Shown here: piece after piece, positions 1-7,764 of the stretch | Numbering within the stretch: position 1 is the stretch's first letter | Layout of the letters: each line of letters opens with the position of its first letter | NCBI RefSeq assembly: GCF_002019705.1 | Contig: NZ_KV917377.1 | Span: forward strand, 804,565 to 868,564 | DNA: 64,000 nt | Direction of reading: 5' to 3' | From: Shouchella patagoniensis | GTDB lineage: Bacteria > Bacillota > Bacilli > Bacillales > Bacillaceae_D | Translations under genes and position numbers: made by a program | The notes under the pieces: model-generated | The model's database searches: none | What the model was told of the DNA's origin: nothing | The model's input: only the letters and a program-made list of their open reading frames with translations

Positions 1-82
1 AATCAGAACAAGTTTAAAAGAGTGAATTCGCTTAAGAATGGTTGTTTTTAAGATTCGTTCTTATTAATTGTTCTCCATGAAG
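1..82 (-). other. rpsO-pnp intergenic segment
   Basis: No gene is seen here. In the Bacillaceae pnp normally follows rpsO, so this should be the start of the pnp leader, cut by the window edge. On the minus strand it contains an imperfect inverted repeat around GAATC and GCGAATTC. No complete promoter can be assigned. Confidence 0.4.
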
Positions 83-110
83 AAAAAAGCGGGAGATTAT
101 CCCCCGCTTT
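83..110 (-). terminator. Intrinsic terminator after rpsO
   Basis: On the minus strand a GC-rich stem (GCGGGGG pairing with CTCCCGC, loop ATAAT) is followed by a run of six T. It lies just past the rpsO stop codon. Confidence 0.85.
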
Positions 111-118
111 TAACAATA

Positions 119-388
119 CTATCGACGTAAACCAAGTTTATCAACTAAGTTCCGATAACGTGTAACGTCTTTGTTACGTAGGTACGTTAGCAAGTTACGA
201 CGTTGTCCAACCATTTTCAAAAGACCGCGACGTGAGTGGTGATCTTTTTTATGCGTACGCAAGTGATCGTTTAACGTGTTGATTTGCTCCGTAAGAATCG
301 CTACTTGAACTTCTGGTGAACCAGTGTCCGTATCATGTGTTTTAAATTCTGTAATTAGCTCGTTTTTGCGCTCTTGTGTCAAAGCCAT
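119..388 (-). CDS. rpsO: 30S ribosomal protein S15
   Basis: S15 is a primary binder of the central domain of 16S rRNA and is needed for assembly of the small-subunit platform. The 89-aa protein has the family's usual length and contains the conserved TGSPEVQ segment, the DHHSRRGLL segment and a basic C-terminus. The start is the ATG preceded by GGAGGTGGCTCTA; an upstream in-frame GTG would add three residues and lie within the ribosome binding site. It is monocistronic, with its own consensus promoter, a leader of about 94 nt and an intrinsic terminator. S15 commonly represses its own translation by binding its leader, which fits the leader here. Confidence 0.97.
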   Translation of the reverse strand: MALTQERKNELITEFKTHDTDTGSPEVQVAILTEQINTLNDHLRTHKKDHHSRRGLLKMVGQRRNLLTYLRNKDVTRYRNLVDKLGLRR

Positions 389-482
389 TAGAGCCACCTC
401 CTTTTTCTATAACTCCAGTTTCTGAGCAAACGTTGGTGAATCGTCTAGCCAAGAAATGGATGTATCCACCGATATGGCGAAC
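389..482 (-). promoter_or_regulatory. rpsO 5' leader, candidate S15 autoregulatory element
   Basis: About 94 nt separate the predicted transcription start from the rpsO ATG. Short complementary arms (GGTG near the 5' end, CACC in the middle) allow a folded leader before the GGAGG site. S15 leaders that mimic the 16S junction are known in Firmicutes. The structure is inferred by eye, not modelled. Confidence 0.45.
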
Positions 483-488
483 ATTAGT

Positions 489-517
489 ATTATAATATTA
501 ACCAAGAACAATTGCAA
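489..517 (-). promoter_or_regulatory. SigA promoter of rpsO
   Basis: Minus-strand TTGCAA, a 17-nt spacer and TATAAT. It sits in the gap between ribF and rpsO and is the best-matched promoter at this end of the window. Confidence 0.85.
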
Positions 518-526
518 GTACTAGAT

Positions 527-1474
527 TCATACGTCGTGATCAAGAAAGTACTGTTCAGCCGTTTTTTGATCTTTAGTGAGCTGTGCTTTAATTTCTTCAA
601 TTCCATTAAACTTTTGCTCATCTCGAATTCGCTTCAGAAAAGATACTTCCACGGAACTTCCATAGATATCTTGGTCAAACTGAAAGATGTTTACTTCAAT
701 TGAAGGTTCAGGGAGATTATCAACGAATGTTGGCTTATAACCAACATTCGCCATTCCTTTATATACAACACCATCAAGGGAACATGTCACAACATACACC
801 CCTGTTTTTGGTATAAAGAATCGCTCGTCTGTTGCAACATTCGCTGTTGGAAAACCGATTAAACGTCCTCTTGCATCCCCATGGACAACTGTCCCTGTTA
901 ACGTATAAGAATAACCAAGCAATTTAGCAACTTCTACTACATTTCCTTCTTCTAATTCTTTCCGTATTCGTGTTGATGATACTTTTTCTTTTTCGTCCAT
1001 AATTTTCTCAACGGTTGTATAAGTAAAACGTTCTTCAGCATATTCATCTAAATGATCCATATCTCCTGAACCTTTTACACCGTAAGTAAAGTCAAATCCC
1101 GCGACAACGTGCGCTACATTCAAACCAACAATAAAACGATCTATAAATTGTTTTGGCGTCAACTTAGAAAACTGTTTAGTAAACTTAACTGCATAAACAA
1201 CATCCACGCCTAGTAATTCCAATCGATCAATCTTTGACTGGAGTGGCGTTAAATACCGCATCGGTTTTTCTGGGTTCCCTAACACTTCCTTTGGGTGAGG
1301 ATAAAATGTCATAACAGCTGCCTTTATGCCTCGTTGCCTCGCACGATCAATTGCTGTTTGGATGACAGCCGTATGACCTTTATGAACGCCATCAAAATAC
1401 CCTAGCGCCATTACAGATGCTTCAGGTGTTTCAATTTCACCGAAAGATTCAACATCTAACTCCACAAGCTTCAC
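527..1474 (-). CDS. ribF: Bifunctional riboflavin kinase / FAD synthetase
   Basis: It phosphorylates riboflavin to FMN and adenylylates FMN to FAD in the cytoplasm. At 315 aa it has the standard length. The N-terminal nucleotidyltransferase domain shows the GYFDGVHKGH signature at about residues 25-34 and the STRIRKEL segment. The C-terminal kinase domain shows GRLIGFPTANV. The start is a GTG with AGGAGGGG six bases upstream. It lies 15 bp after truB in the usual rbfA-truB-ribF tail of the nusA-infB operon; the B. subtilis homologue is called ribC. A terminator was not obvious before the rpsO promoter. Confidence 0.95.
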   Translation of the reverse strand: MKLVELDVESFGEIETPEASVMALGYFDGVHKGHTAVIQTAIDRARQRGIKAAVMTFYPHPKEVLGNPEKPMRYLTPLQSKIDRLELLGVDVVYAVKFTKQFSKLTPKQFIDRFIVGLNVAHVVAGFDFTYGVKGSGDMDHLDEYAEERFTYTTVEKIMDEKEKVSSTRIRKELEEGNVVEVAKLLGYSYTLTGTVVHGDARGRLIGFPTANVATDERFFIPKTGVYVVTCSLDGVVYKGMANVGYKPTFVDNLPEPSIEVNIFQFDQDIYGSSVEVSFLKRIRDEQKFNGIEEIKAQLTKDQKTAEQYFLDHDV

Positions 1475-1489
1475 TCATTACCCCTCCTA

Positions 1490-2404
1490 CTAACCTGCCG
1501 ACTGGCAAAACAATTTCTCTGGTTTCACATACTCTGTTTTTTCTGGATGCGGCTTATACAATGCCAGGCATTCTCCTACCTCATTATAAAACAAAAAACG
1601 TTGTTCTCCAAAAGAAGCGTCCTTTACTAATACTGCGCCATTGCGGATACGTTTTTCAAGCTCTTCATCAGCTATCACTCGTTTAAACTTCGTTAAAGCT
1701 CTGTCAAATGGTTGCAAAATATCCCCACGTTCTTGCACCTCCATCTGCTCTAATTGCTCAAAAGTTATCGTGTCTTTTTCCGTAAATGAACCTGATGCAA
1801 TCCGAGTCAATTTCGACATATGAGCAGGGAAACCTAACTCTTTCCCTATATCAACTGCCAACGTTCTAATATACGTTCCTTTACTACAGGTTGCTTTAAA
1901 TATAAAAGAACGAAGACCAGGTTCTGTATGAACATTCCCTAAAAAATCAAGAGAATATATTTTCACTTGTCTGGTTGGACGTATTACCTCAATACCAGCC
2001 CTTGCATATTCATACAGCCGCTTGCCATTTACCTTGACTGCTGAAAAGTAAGGTGGAGTTTGTTTAATCTCACCTGTGAACGCTTTTAACTGCTTTCTTA
2101 TTTCACTTTCGGCTATTTCTCGATCAACTCGTTTTTGATCTACCATTTCTCCGTGAGCATCTTCCGTTGTTGTCGAATAACCAATCGTCACTTCACCAAT
2201 ATATGTCTTATCGAAATCTGACATGTATTCCGCAACTTTTGTTGCCTTGCCTATACAAATAGGTAGCACTCCATCCACTTCAGGATCAAGTGTGCCTGTA
2301 TGTCCAACTTTTTTTGTTTGATAGAGCCTCCGAATTCGGGCTACACAGTCGTGCGATGTCATACCCCTCGGTTTATGAAGCGCAAGTATGCCAGAAGGTT
2401 GCAT
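1490..2404 (-). CDS. truB: tRNA pseudouridine-55 synthase
   Basis: It converts U55 of the T-loop of tRNAs to pseudouridine. At 304 aa it has the expected size. The catalytic motif GHTGTLDPEVDGVL (Asp at about residue 39) is intact, as are the KTYIGEVTIG segment, the PPYFSAVKVNG segment and the CSKGTYIRTLA segment. The C-terminal part looks like the extra domain of Gram-positive TruB. The ATG is preceded by AAAGGAGC. It lies between rbfA and ribF, so translation factors, ribosome maturation and tRNA modification share one transcript. Confidence 0.96.
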   Translation of the reverse strand: MQPSGILALHKPRGMTSHDCVARIRRLYQTKKVGHTGTLDPEVDGVLPICIGKATKVAEYMSDFDKTYIGEVTIGYSTTTEDAHGEMVDQKRVDREIAESEIRKQLKAFTGEIKQTPPYFSAVKVNGKRLYEYARAGIEVIRPTRQVKIYSLDFLGNVHTEPGLRSFIFKATCSKGTYIRTLAVDIGKELGFPAHMSKLTRIASGSFTEKDTITFEQLEQMEVQERGDILQPFDRALTKFKRVIADEELEKRIRNGAVLVKDASFGEQRFLFYNEVGECLALYKPHPEKTEYVKPEKLFCQSAG

Positions 2405-2469
2405 GTTGTTGCTCCTTTCTTATGTACACATAGCAGAAAGGATAGCGGCTAAGCCGCTATCCTATTGCT

Positions 2470-2826
2470 TTACTCATTTGAGTCTTCTTTTTTTACTTCC
2501 CTTAAAAGGTTCTCAATACGATTACCGTATTGAATCGATTCATCAAATTCAAAACTTAACTCTGGCGTTTTACGCAAGCGAATTCGTTTTCCAATTTCTG
2601 ATCGAATAAACCCTCTTGCTTTTTCAAGCCCCGCAAGCGTCGCTTTCTTCTCTTCATCATCGCCAAGAACTGTAATAAAAGCAGTGGCTTGTTGAAGGTC
2701 GCCAGTTACATCCACCCCAGTCACTGTAACAAAGCGTACTCTCGGATCTTTAATATCTCGAATTAATAAATCACTTAATTCCTTTTTCATTTGTTCGCCA
2801 ACGCGAACCGCGCGGTTATTAGCCAC
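2470..2826 (-). CDS. rbfA: Ribosome-binding factor A
   Basis: RbfA binds immature 30S subunits, helps 16S 5'-end processing and is linked to cold adaptation. The protein has the KH-like fold pattern with [14 protein letters not shown] near the N-terminus, DPRV and [10 protein letters not shown] segments, and [13 protein letters not shown]. The likely start is a GTG (GAGGTG six bases upstream) giving 118 aa, close to the 117 aa of B. subtilis. An upstream in-frame GTG would add three residues but overlaps the ribosome binding site. It lies between ylxP and truB in the nusA-infB operon. Confidence 0.95.
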   Translation of the reverse strand: MANNRAVRVGEQMKKELSDLLIRDIKDPRVRFVTVTGVDVTGDLQQATAFITVLGDDEEKKATLAGLEKARGFIRSEIGKRIRLRKTPELSFEFDESIQYGNRIENLLREVKKEDSNE

Positions 2827-2851
2827 TATGTTCACCTCGAATCATGAGAAT

Positions 2852-3133
2852 TTAAATCCATTCCCAGTCCGTAATTGTTCGCTCCGCATCCGTTGCTTGG
2901 TCGATCAAAGAAAGGGCGCGGACAAGTTCTGCTTCCACGCTCTTCCGACTCGAACCGACTGCACAACATGTTAGCTCAGTGCGTTGCCATATATCTTGAA
3001 AGCTAGTCTCTGCAATGCTTACGTTGCAGCGCTGCCGTATTTTCGTCACAACGCTCTTTACAACCGAACGTTTATCCTTTAACGACTGTGCCTCATAAAT
3101 AAACAATTCGCAGCGAATGAGCGCTAGGATCAT
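2852..3133 (-). CDS. ylxP: DUF503 family protein YlxP
   Basis: A 93-aa protein of the YlxP/DUF503 family, nearly always encoded next to infB and rbfA. The family signature SLKDKRSVVKS is seen at residues 17-27, as is the C-terminal SLIDQATDAE segment. The family has been linked to ribosome assembly or translation by position, but no reaction is established. Its ATG overlaps the infB stop by one base (TAATG), which suggests translational coupling. Identification is secure at family level; function is not. Confidence 0.9.
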   Translation of the reverse strand: MILALIRCELFIYEAQSLKDKRSVVKSVVTKIRQRCNVSIAETSFQDIWQRTELTCCAVGSSRKSVEAELVRALSLIDQATDAERTITDWEWI

Positions 3134-5337
3134 TAGCGCTTGATTTCTTCCATAACGTAGGCTTCAATAGTATCGCCTTCTTTAACGTCATTGAATTTCT
3201 CAAGTGTAATTCCACACTCATAACCAGCAGCTACTTCTTTCGCATCGTCTTTAAAACGTTTAAGCGCATTAAGTTCGCCTTCATAAATGACAATGCCATC
3301 GCGGATTAAACGCACAGAGGAATGACGAGTAATTTTACCCTCTGTTACATACGAACCGGCAATGGTTCCAACTTTAGATACTTTAAATGTTGTTCGTACT
3401 TCAACTTGGCCAATGACTTTCTCTTCAAATTCTGGGTCAAGGGCCCCTTTCATCGCTTGCTCAATTTCATCAATTGCATTATAAATGACACGATGCAGAC
3501 GAATATCAACGTTTTCTGCTTCAGCCACACGCTTCGCATTCACATCAGGACGAACATTAAATCCAATAACAATCGCATTAGATGCAGATGCTAAGATAAT
3601 GTCAGACTCTGTAATTGCGCCTGCCCCAGTATGGATAATATTGACTTTTACGCCTGCTACATCAATTTTTTCTAGCGAGCCTTTCATCGCCTCAACGGAA
3701 CCTTGCACATCCGCTTTGATAATAACATTAATATCTTTAATATCCCCTTGTTGGATTTGATTAAACAAATCATCAAGGCTAACTTTTGAGGATTCAGTTA
3801 AGTTCTGCTCACGATAGCGAGCCATCAAACCTTCCCCAACTTGGCGCGCTTTTTTCTCATCTTTAAATGCTTGGAAACGATCCCCTGCTTGCGGTACTTC
3901 ATTTAACCCAGTTATTTCAACTGGAGCTGAAGGACCTACAGTTTTCACGCGTCGTCCCATATCATTCACAAGTGCACGCACACGACCGAAAGTGCTCCCA
4001 ACAACAACAGCATCTCCTACATTAAGCGTTCCAGCTTGAACAAGAAGTGTTGCTACAGGGCCACGCCCTTTGTCAAGTTGAGCTTCAACAACTGTACCAG
4101 AAGCGAGCTTTTCTGGATTTGCTTTAAACTCTTCAACCTCAGATACAAGCAAAATCATTTCGATTAGCTCATCAATTCCGTCGCCATTTAATGCAGATAC
4201 ATTTACAAAGATCGTATCTCCACCCCAAGCTTCTGGAACTAATTCATATTCTGTTAACTCTTGCATTACACGATCTGGGTTTGCCGCTTCTTTATCCATT
4301 TTGTTAACAGCAATAATAATTGGCACTTCCGCTGCTTTCGCATGGCTAATTGCTTCTTTTGTTTGCGGCATTACACCGTCATCAGCTGCCACCACGATGA
4401 TCGCAATGTCAGTCACTTGAGCACCACGCGCACGCATCGTTGTAAAAGCCGCGTGACCAGGTGTATCAAGGAATGTAATTTGCTTTCCGTTTTGATCAAT
4501 CTGATACGCACCGATATGCTGTGTAATTCCACCAGCTTCACCAGCGGTTACTTTCGTATTACGAATAGAATCAAGCAACGTTGTTTTTCCGTGGTCAACG
4601 TGACCCATAATTGTAACAACAGGAGGACGCTCTTGCAATTCTTCCTCTTTATCTTCACTATCGTATAGCTCAATATCAAGTTCATCAACGAATACAGCTT
4701 CTTCCACTTCAACGCCGTAATCAGTTGCTAGAAGTTCAACAGTATCTTTATCAAGTTCTTGGTTAATCGTCGCCATTACACCAAGTCCCATTAATTTCTT
4801 AATAAGCTCTGATGCTTCACGGTGAAGCTTGGCCGCTAGTTCACTAACAGAAAGGGATCCAGAAATTGTAATTTTTTCTGGCAACGGCATTTGCTGATGG
4901 TTCGGTTTATTTTGAGGCCCGCCGCGTCTCTTTCCACCGCGAGTCCCTTGATTGCGGCGATTATTATTCCCTGGACGACCTTGACCGGGACCACGATTAT
5001 TATTGTTATTATTGCGCCCTTGAGTTCCTGGACGATTTCCGCCGCCACGATTAGCTGGAGCTGTACCGCCGCCTTGTTTATTCGTGCTGCTTGTGTTGTT
5101 ATTGCTGCTACTCCGGTTTCCACCTTGGCTATTGCCTTGTGGACGGTTTTGTTGTCCTTGGCCCTGACTTTTTGCTGGTGCTACCTTATTTCCTTGTTTA
5201 GCTTTATTTAATGTTTCTTCTTCAATTGCTGACATATGATTAGACACTTCCACACCCATTGATTTTAAGTTCTCGATCAGTTGTTTGCTTGAAACATTGT
5301 TTGTCTTCGCGTATTCATGAATTCGCACTTTCGACAT
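3133..5337 (-). CDS. infB: Translation initiation factor IF-2
   Basis: A GTPase that delivers fMet-tRNA to the 30S subunit and promotes subunit joining. It is 734 aa. An N-terminal IF2 helix domain (1-45) is followed by a low-complexity, basic, Asn/Gly/Gln-rich linker (about 55-150), then a second IF2_N segment (155-215). The G domain has GHVDHGKT at 245-252, DTPGH at 291-295 and NKMD at 345-348. Domains II to IV with the C-terminal fMet-binding domain follow. The ATG has TGGAGG upstream. Neighbours are ylxQ and ylxP, as in other Bacillaceae. Only the linker is species-specific. Confidence 0.98.
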   Translation of the reverse strand: MSKVRIHEYAKTNNVSSKQLIENLKSMGVEVSNHMSAIEEETLNKAKQGNKVAPAKSQGQGQQNRPQGNSQGGNRSSSNNNTSSTNKQGGGTAPANRGGGNRPGTQGRNNNNNNRGPGQGRPGNNNRRNQGTRGGKRRGGPQNKPNHQQMPLPEKITISGSLSVSELAAKLHREASELIKKLMGLGVMATINQELDKDTVELLATDYGVEVEEAVFVDELDIELYDSEDKEEELQERPPVVTIMGHVDHGKTTLLDSIRNTKVTAGEAGGITQHIGAYQIDQNGKQITFLDTPGHAAFTTMRARGAQVTDIAIIVVAADDGVMPQTKEAISHAKAAEVPIIIAVNKMDKEAANPDRVMQELTEYELVPEAWGGDTIFVNVSALNGDGIDELIEMILLVSEVEEFKANPEKLASGTVVEAQLDKGRGPVATLLVQAGTLNVGDAVVVGSTFGRVRALVNDMGRRVKTVGPSAPVEITGLNEVPQAGDRFQAFKDEKKARQVGEGLMARYREQNLTESSKVSLDDLFNQIQQGDIKDINVIIKADVQGSVEAMKGSLEKIDVAGVKVNIIHTGAGAITESDIILASASNAIVIGFNVRPDVNAKRVAEAENVDIRLHRVIYNAIDEIEQAMKGALDPEFEEKVIGQVEVRTTFKVSKVGTIAGSYVTEGKITRHSSVRLIRDGIVIYEGELNALKRFKDDAKEVAAGYECGITLEKFNDVKEGDTIEAYVMEEIKR

Positions 5338-5350
5338 ATACGTACCTCCA

Positions 5351-5659
5351 TTATTGGCTCAGTAATGCGGCAATTTTCTTAGCAAACCCTTCACTCCTTA
5401 CGCCTATGATGACCCGGGCTTCCTTGCCAATCGCCTGTCCAAGCGCGTATCGGTCGCTCGTTACACAGACTGGAATTTTATAATAGCCGCATTTGTCCTT
5501 AATTTTCTTTTCGGTGTTGCTACTCGCATCGCTTGCAAGTAACACTAACTTCACAGTTTGCTTGCGAACTTCTCCAAGCACTAATTCTTCTCCTGTTATT
5601 AATTGACCTGCTCGCTGACACAGGCCTAACAGAGATAATAAACGTTGATCCTTGTTCAT
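5351..5659 (-). CDS. ylxQ: L7Ae-family RNA-binding protein YlxQ
   Basis: A 102-aa member of the L7Ae/L30e/Gadd45 family, which binds kink-turn RNA; B. subtilis YlxQ (also rplGA) is its homologue. The segments [16 protein letters not shown] (near the N-terminus), [12 protein letters not shown] and the C-terminal [16 protein letters not shown] fit this fold. Its ATG overlaps the ylxR stop codon (ATGA), and infB follows 13 bp later. The cellular RNA target is not established. Confidence 0.92.
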   Translation of the reverse strand: MNKDQRLLSLLGLCQRAGQLITGEELVLGEVRKQTVKLVLLASDASSNTEKKIKDKCGYYKIPVCVTSDRYALGQAIGKEARVIIGVRSEGFAKKIAALLSQ

Positions 5660-5931
5660 CGTTTTTTTACCTTTGCACGCTCAGCAATAAGGCGTTCATA
5701 ATCATCTGCGCTTACGTTTACTTGTAGATGACGTGATAAGCTATCTCTTTTCTTAGCCGCTTCAAACACATCTTCGCTATTCGTTAAATAAGCACCTCGA
5801 CCATTCTTCTTACCAGTAGCATCAAGCTCTACTGTTCCTTCCGGTGTACGTACAATACGTATTAAATCCCCTTTAGGCATCATTTCATTAGTTACAATGC
5901 ATTTTCTGAGCGGTACTTTCCGTTGTTTCAT
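5656..5931 (-). CDS. rnpM: RNase P modulator RnpM (YlxR)
   Basis: A 91-aa basic protein of the YlxR/DUF448 family. The conserved start RKVPLRKCIVTNEMMPK and the GRGAYLTN segment are both present. Its family binds RNA, and B. subtilis YlxR has been reported to bind RNase P RNA, hence the name rnpM. The ATG follows GCGGGGAAT, a modest ribosome binding site. It lies between nusA and ylxQ, with a 4-bp overlap to the latter, in the conserved nusA-ylxR-ylxQ-infB order. Confidence 0.92.
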   Translation of the reverse strand: MKQRKVPLRKCIVTNEMMPKGDLIRIVRTPEGTVELDATGKKNGRGAYLTNSEDVFEAAKKRDSLSRHLQVNVSADDYERLIAERAKVKKR

Positions 5932-5951
5932 TTCGATTCCCCGCCTTTATT

Positions 5952-7058
5952 TTAACGTTCAGTTTCATCATACGTAAACTCTTGTAACTCTTCATCCTCT
6001 GAATTTTCATCGAGAAGTCCTAGTTCACGTGCTTCTGATTCACTTTTGATGTCAATTTTCCAACCAGTCAATTTAGCTGCTAAACGTGCATTTTGACCAC
6101 GTTTTCCAATTGCCAATGACAATTGATAATCAGGAACGATGACTCGAGTCATCTTCTCACCTTCCAGCACATCAACTTTCATTACTTTCGCTGGACTTAG
6201 AGCGTTCGCCACATAAACAACTGGATCTTCAGACCACTCAACGATATCAATTTTCTCGCCCTTTAATTCATCAACAATTGTTTGGACGCGTTGTCCCCTT
6301 TGGCCTACACAAGCACCGACAGAATCCACTTCTGGGTTATCTGAATGAACAGCGAGCTTAGATCGGTCTCCAGCCTCACGTGAAACAGACTTAATCTCAA
6401 CCGTTCCATCATAAATTTCTGGAACTTCTAATTCAAACAATCGCTTCAACAAACCAGGATGTGTTCTTGATATTAAGATTTGTGGACCTTTGGTTGTCTT
6501 TTCAACCTTTGTAATAAACGCTTTTATTCGATCATTATGCTTATAAGACTCATTTGGCATTTGCTCTGCCAATGGCAACAAAGCCTCAACTTTACCAAGG
6601 TCTACATAAATAAAGCGGTGATCTTGGCGCTGAACGATTCCGTTCATAATATCTTCTTCACGATCAATAAAATCAGAATAAATAATGCCTCGCTCTGCTT
6701 CACGAACACGTTGCGTAACAACTTGTTTTGCTGTTTGCGCAGCTATGCGACCAAAATCTTTTGGAGTTACTTCAATCTCTACGACATCATCCACTTCAAA
6801 ACTTGGATTAACAAGTTGCGCTTCGTCTTCAGAGATTTCTAAGCGCTTATCAAATACCTCTTCAACAACTACTTTTCGTGCAAAAACGCGTATACTACCA
6901 CTATTACGATTTACATCCACGCGGACATTTTGCGCTTGCCCAAAATTCCGCTTATAGCCTGAGATTAACGCGGCTTCAATTGCTTCAATAATAACATCTT
7001 TTTTTATGCCTTTGTCTGTTTCAAGCGTAGACAAAGCTTCCATAAATTCACTGTTCAT
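5952..7058 (-). CDS. nusA: Transcription termination/antitermination factor NusA
   Basis: NusA binds RNA polymerase and nascent RNA and modulates pausing and termination. The 368-aa protein has the N-terminal polymerase-binding domain (1-130), an S1 domain (about 135-200), KH1 with GACVGQRGQRVQ and KH2 with AIGKRGQNARLAAKLTGWKI. The C-terminal acidic repeats of E. coli NusA are missing, as is usual in Bacilli; the tail is short and acidic. The ATG has GGAGGG upstream. It follows rimP by 29 bp. A terminator-like hairpin in front of rimP may be a feedback site. Confidence 0.97.
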   Translation of the reverse strand: MNSEFMEALSTLETDKGIKKDVIIEAIEAALISGYKRNFGQAQNVRVDVNRNSGSIRVFARKVVVEEVFDKRLEISEDEAQLVNPSFEVDDVVEIEVTPKDFGRIAAQTAKQVVTQRVREAERGIIYSDFIDREEDIMNGIVQRQDHRFIYVDLGKVEALLPLAEQMPNESYKHNDRIKAFITKVEKTTKGPQILISRTHPGLLKRLFELEVPEIYDGTVEIKSVSREAGDRSKLAVHSDNPEVDSVGACVGQRGQRVQTIVDELKGEKIDIVEWSEDPVVYVANALSPAKVMKVDVLEGEKMTRVIVPDYQLSLAIGKRGQNARLAAKLTGWKIDIKSESEARELGLLDENSEDEELQEFTYDETER

Positions 7059-7087
7059 GGAAAGCCCCCTCCTTCTTTGCTAAAAAA

Positions 7088-7558
7088 TTATAGCAGAATG
7101 GACAGCCGTGCGTTTGCTACTTTTTCGTAAGGCACGCTGTACGTTATTTTTCTTGTTTTTACTTTGGTTTCAATTAGAAGCAAGCCATCATCAAAAGAAG
7201 TTAACACACCTTCAAATGCTTTTTGTCCATTTACAGGCTCATATGTTGTGATATATACCCCTTTGCCAACTGCTTTTTTCAAATCGGCTTCTTTCTTAAG
7301 TGGCCTTTCTGCTCCAGGAGATGACACTTCTAAAAAGTATGCATCCTTAATTGGATCTTCTGCGTCCAGAACCTCGCTAAGCTTTTCACTAACGGCTTCA
7401 CAATCGTCTAAATTAACGCCAGCCTCTGAATCAATAAATACGCGTAAAAACCAGTTAGGTCCTTCTTTTTTGTATTCTATTTCTACGAGTTCAAGATTGA
7501 GTTCGCGAACAACCGGCTCTGCTAATTGTTCTACTCTACTAGAGACATTTTTACTCAA
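7088..7558 (-). CDS. rimP: Ribosome maturation factor RimP
   Basis: RimP is needed for maturation of the 30S subunit. The 156-aa protein matches the B. subtilis length. It shows the conserved [20 protein letters not shown] block, the [14 protein letters not shown] helix, and [14 protein letters not shown]. The start chosen is TTG with AAAGGAGGG seven bases upstream. Longer frames to the right cross the leader hairpin and are not protein-like. It is the first gene of the nusA-infB operon. Confidence 0.94.
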   Translation of the reverse strand: MSKNVSSRVEQLAEPVVRELNLELVEIEYKKEGPNWFLRVFIDSEAGVNLDDCEAVSEKLSEVLDAEDPIKDAYFLEVSSPGAERPLKKEADLKKAVGKGVYITTYEPVNGQKAFEGVLTSFDDGLLLIETKVKTRKITYSVPYEKVANARLSILL

Positions 7559-7580
7559 AGCACGTCCCTCCTTTACATAA

Positions 7581-7615
7581 TTAAAAACGTATACTTTGTT
7601 ATATAGCATACGTTT
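7581..7615 (-). promoter_or_regulatory. Terminator-like hairpin in the rimP-nusA leader
   Basis: On the minus strand AAACGTATGC and GTATACGTTT can form a 10-bp stem (one G-T pair) around an 11-nt loop. It is followed by TTTTTAATT and then, about 10 nt later, the rimP ribosome binding site. It looks like an intrinsic attenuator at the head of the nusA operon. Confidence 0.55.
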
Positions 7616-7660
7616 ATAAAGGCCTATGCGTCTTGTATCGCCAATCTCACTATAGGCGAA

Positions 7661-7691
7661 CAAAAAGAGTGGGAAGCCCCCACTCTTTTTT
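7661..7691 (-). terminator. Intrinsic terminator between polC and rimP
   Basis: AGAGTGGG and CCCACTCT flank a 5-nt loop. There are T runs on both strands (A5 on one side, T6 on the other), so it can stop transcription in either direction. It separates polC from the rimP-nusA operon. Confidence 0.85.
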
Positions 7692-7764
7692 CCTTCATCG
7701 TATGCTAACTATTACCATAAACGATTGTACCATATTAAAGCTGTTCACGCAAGGCGACGCGCCG

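Noticed and set aside
4836-5123. Alternative 95-codon minus-strand frame inside infB
   Set aside because: It is a shifted reading of the repetitive linker of infB; composition follows from the low-complexity codons.
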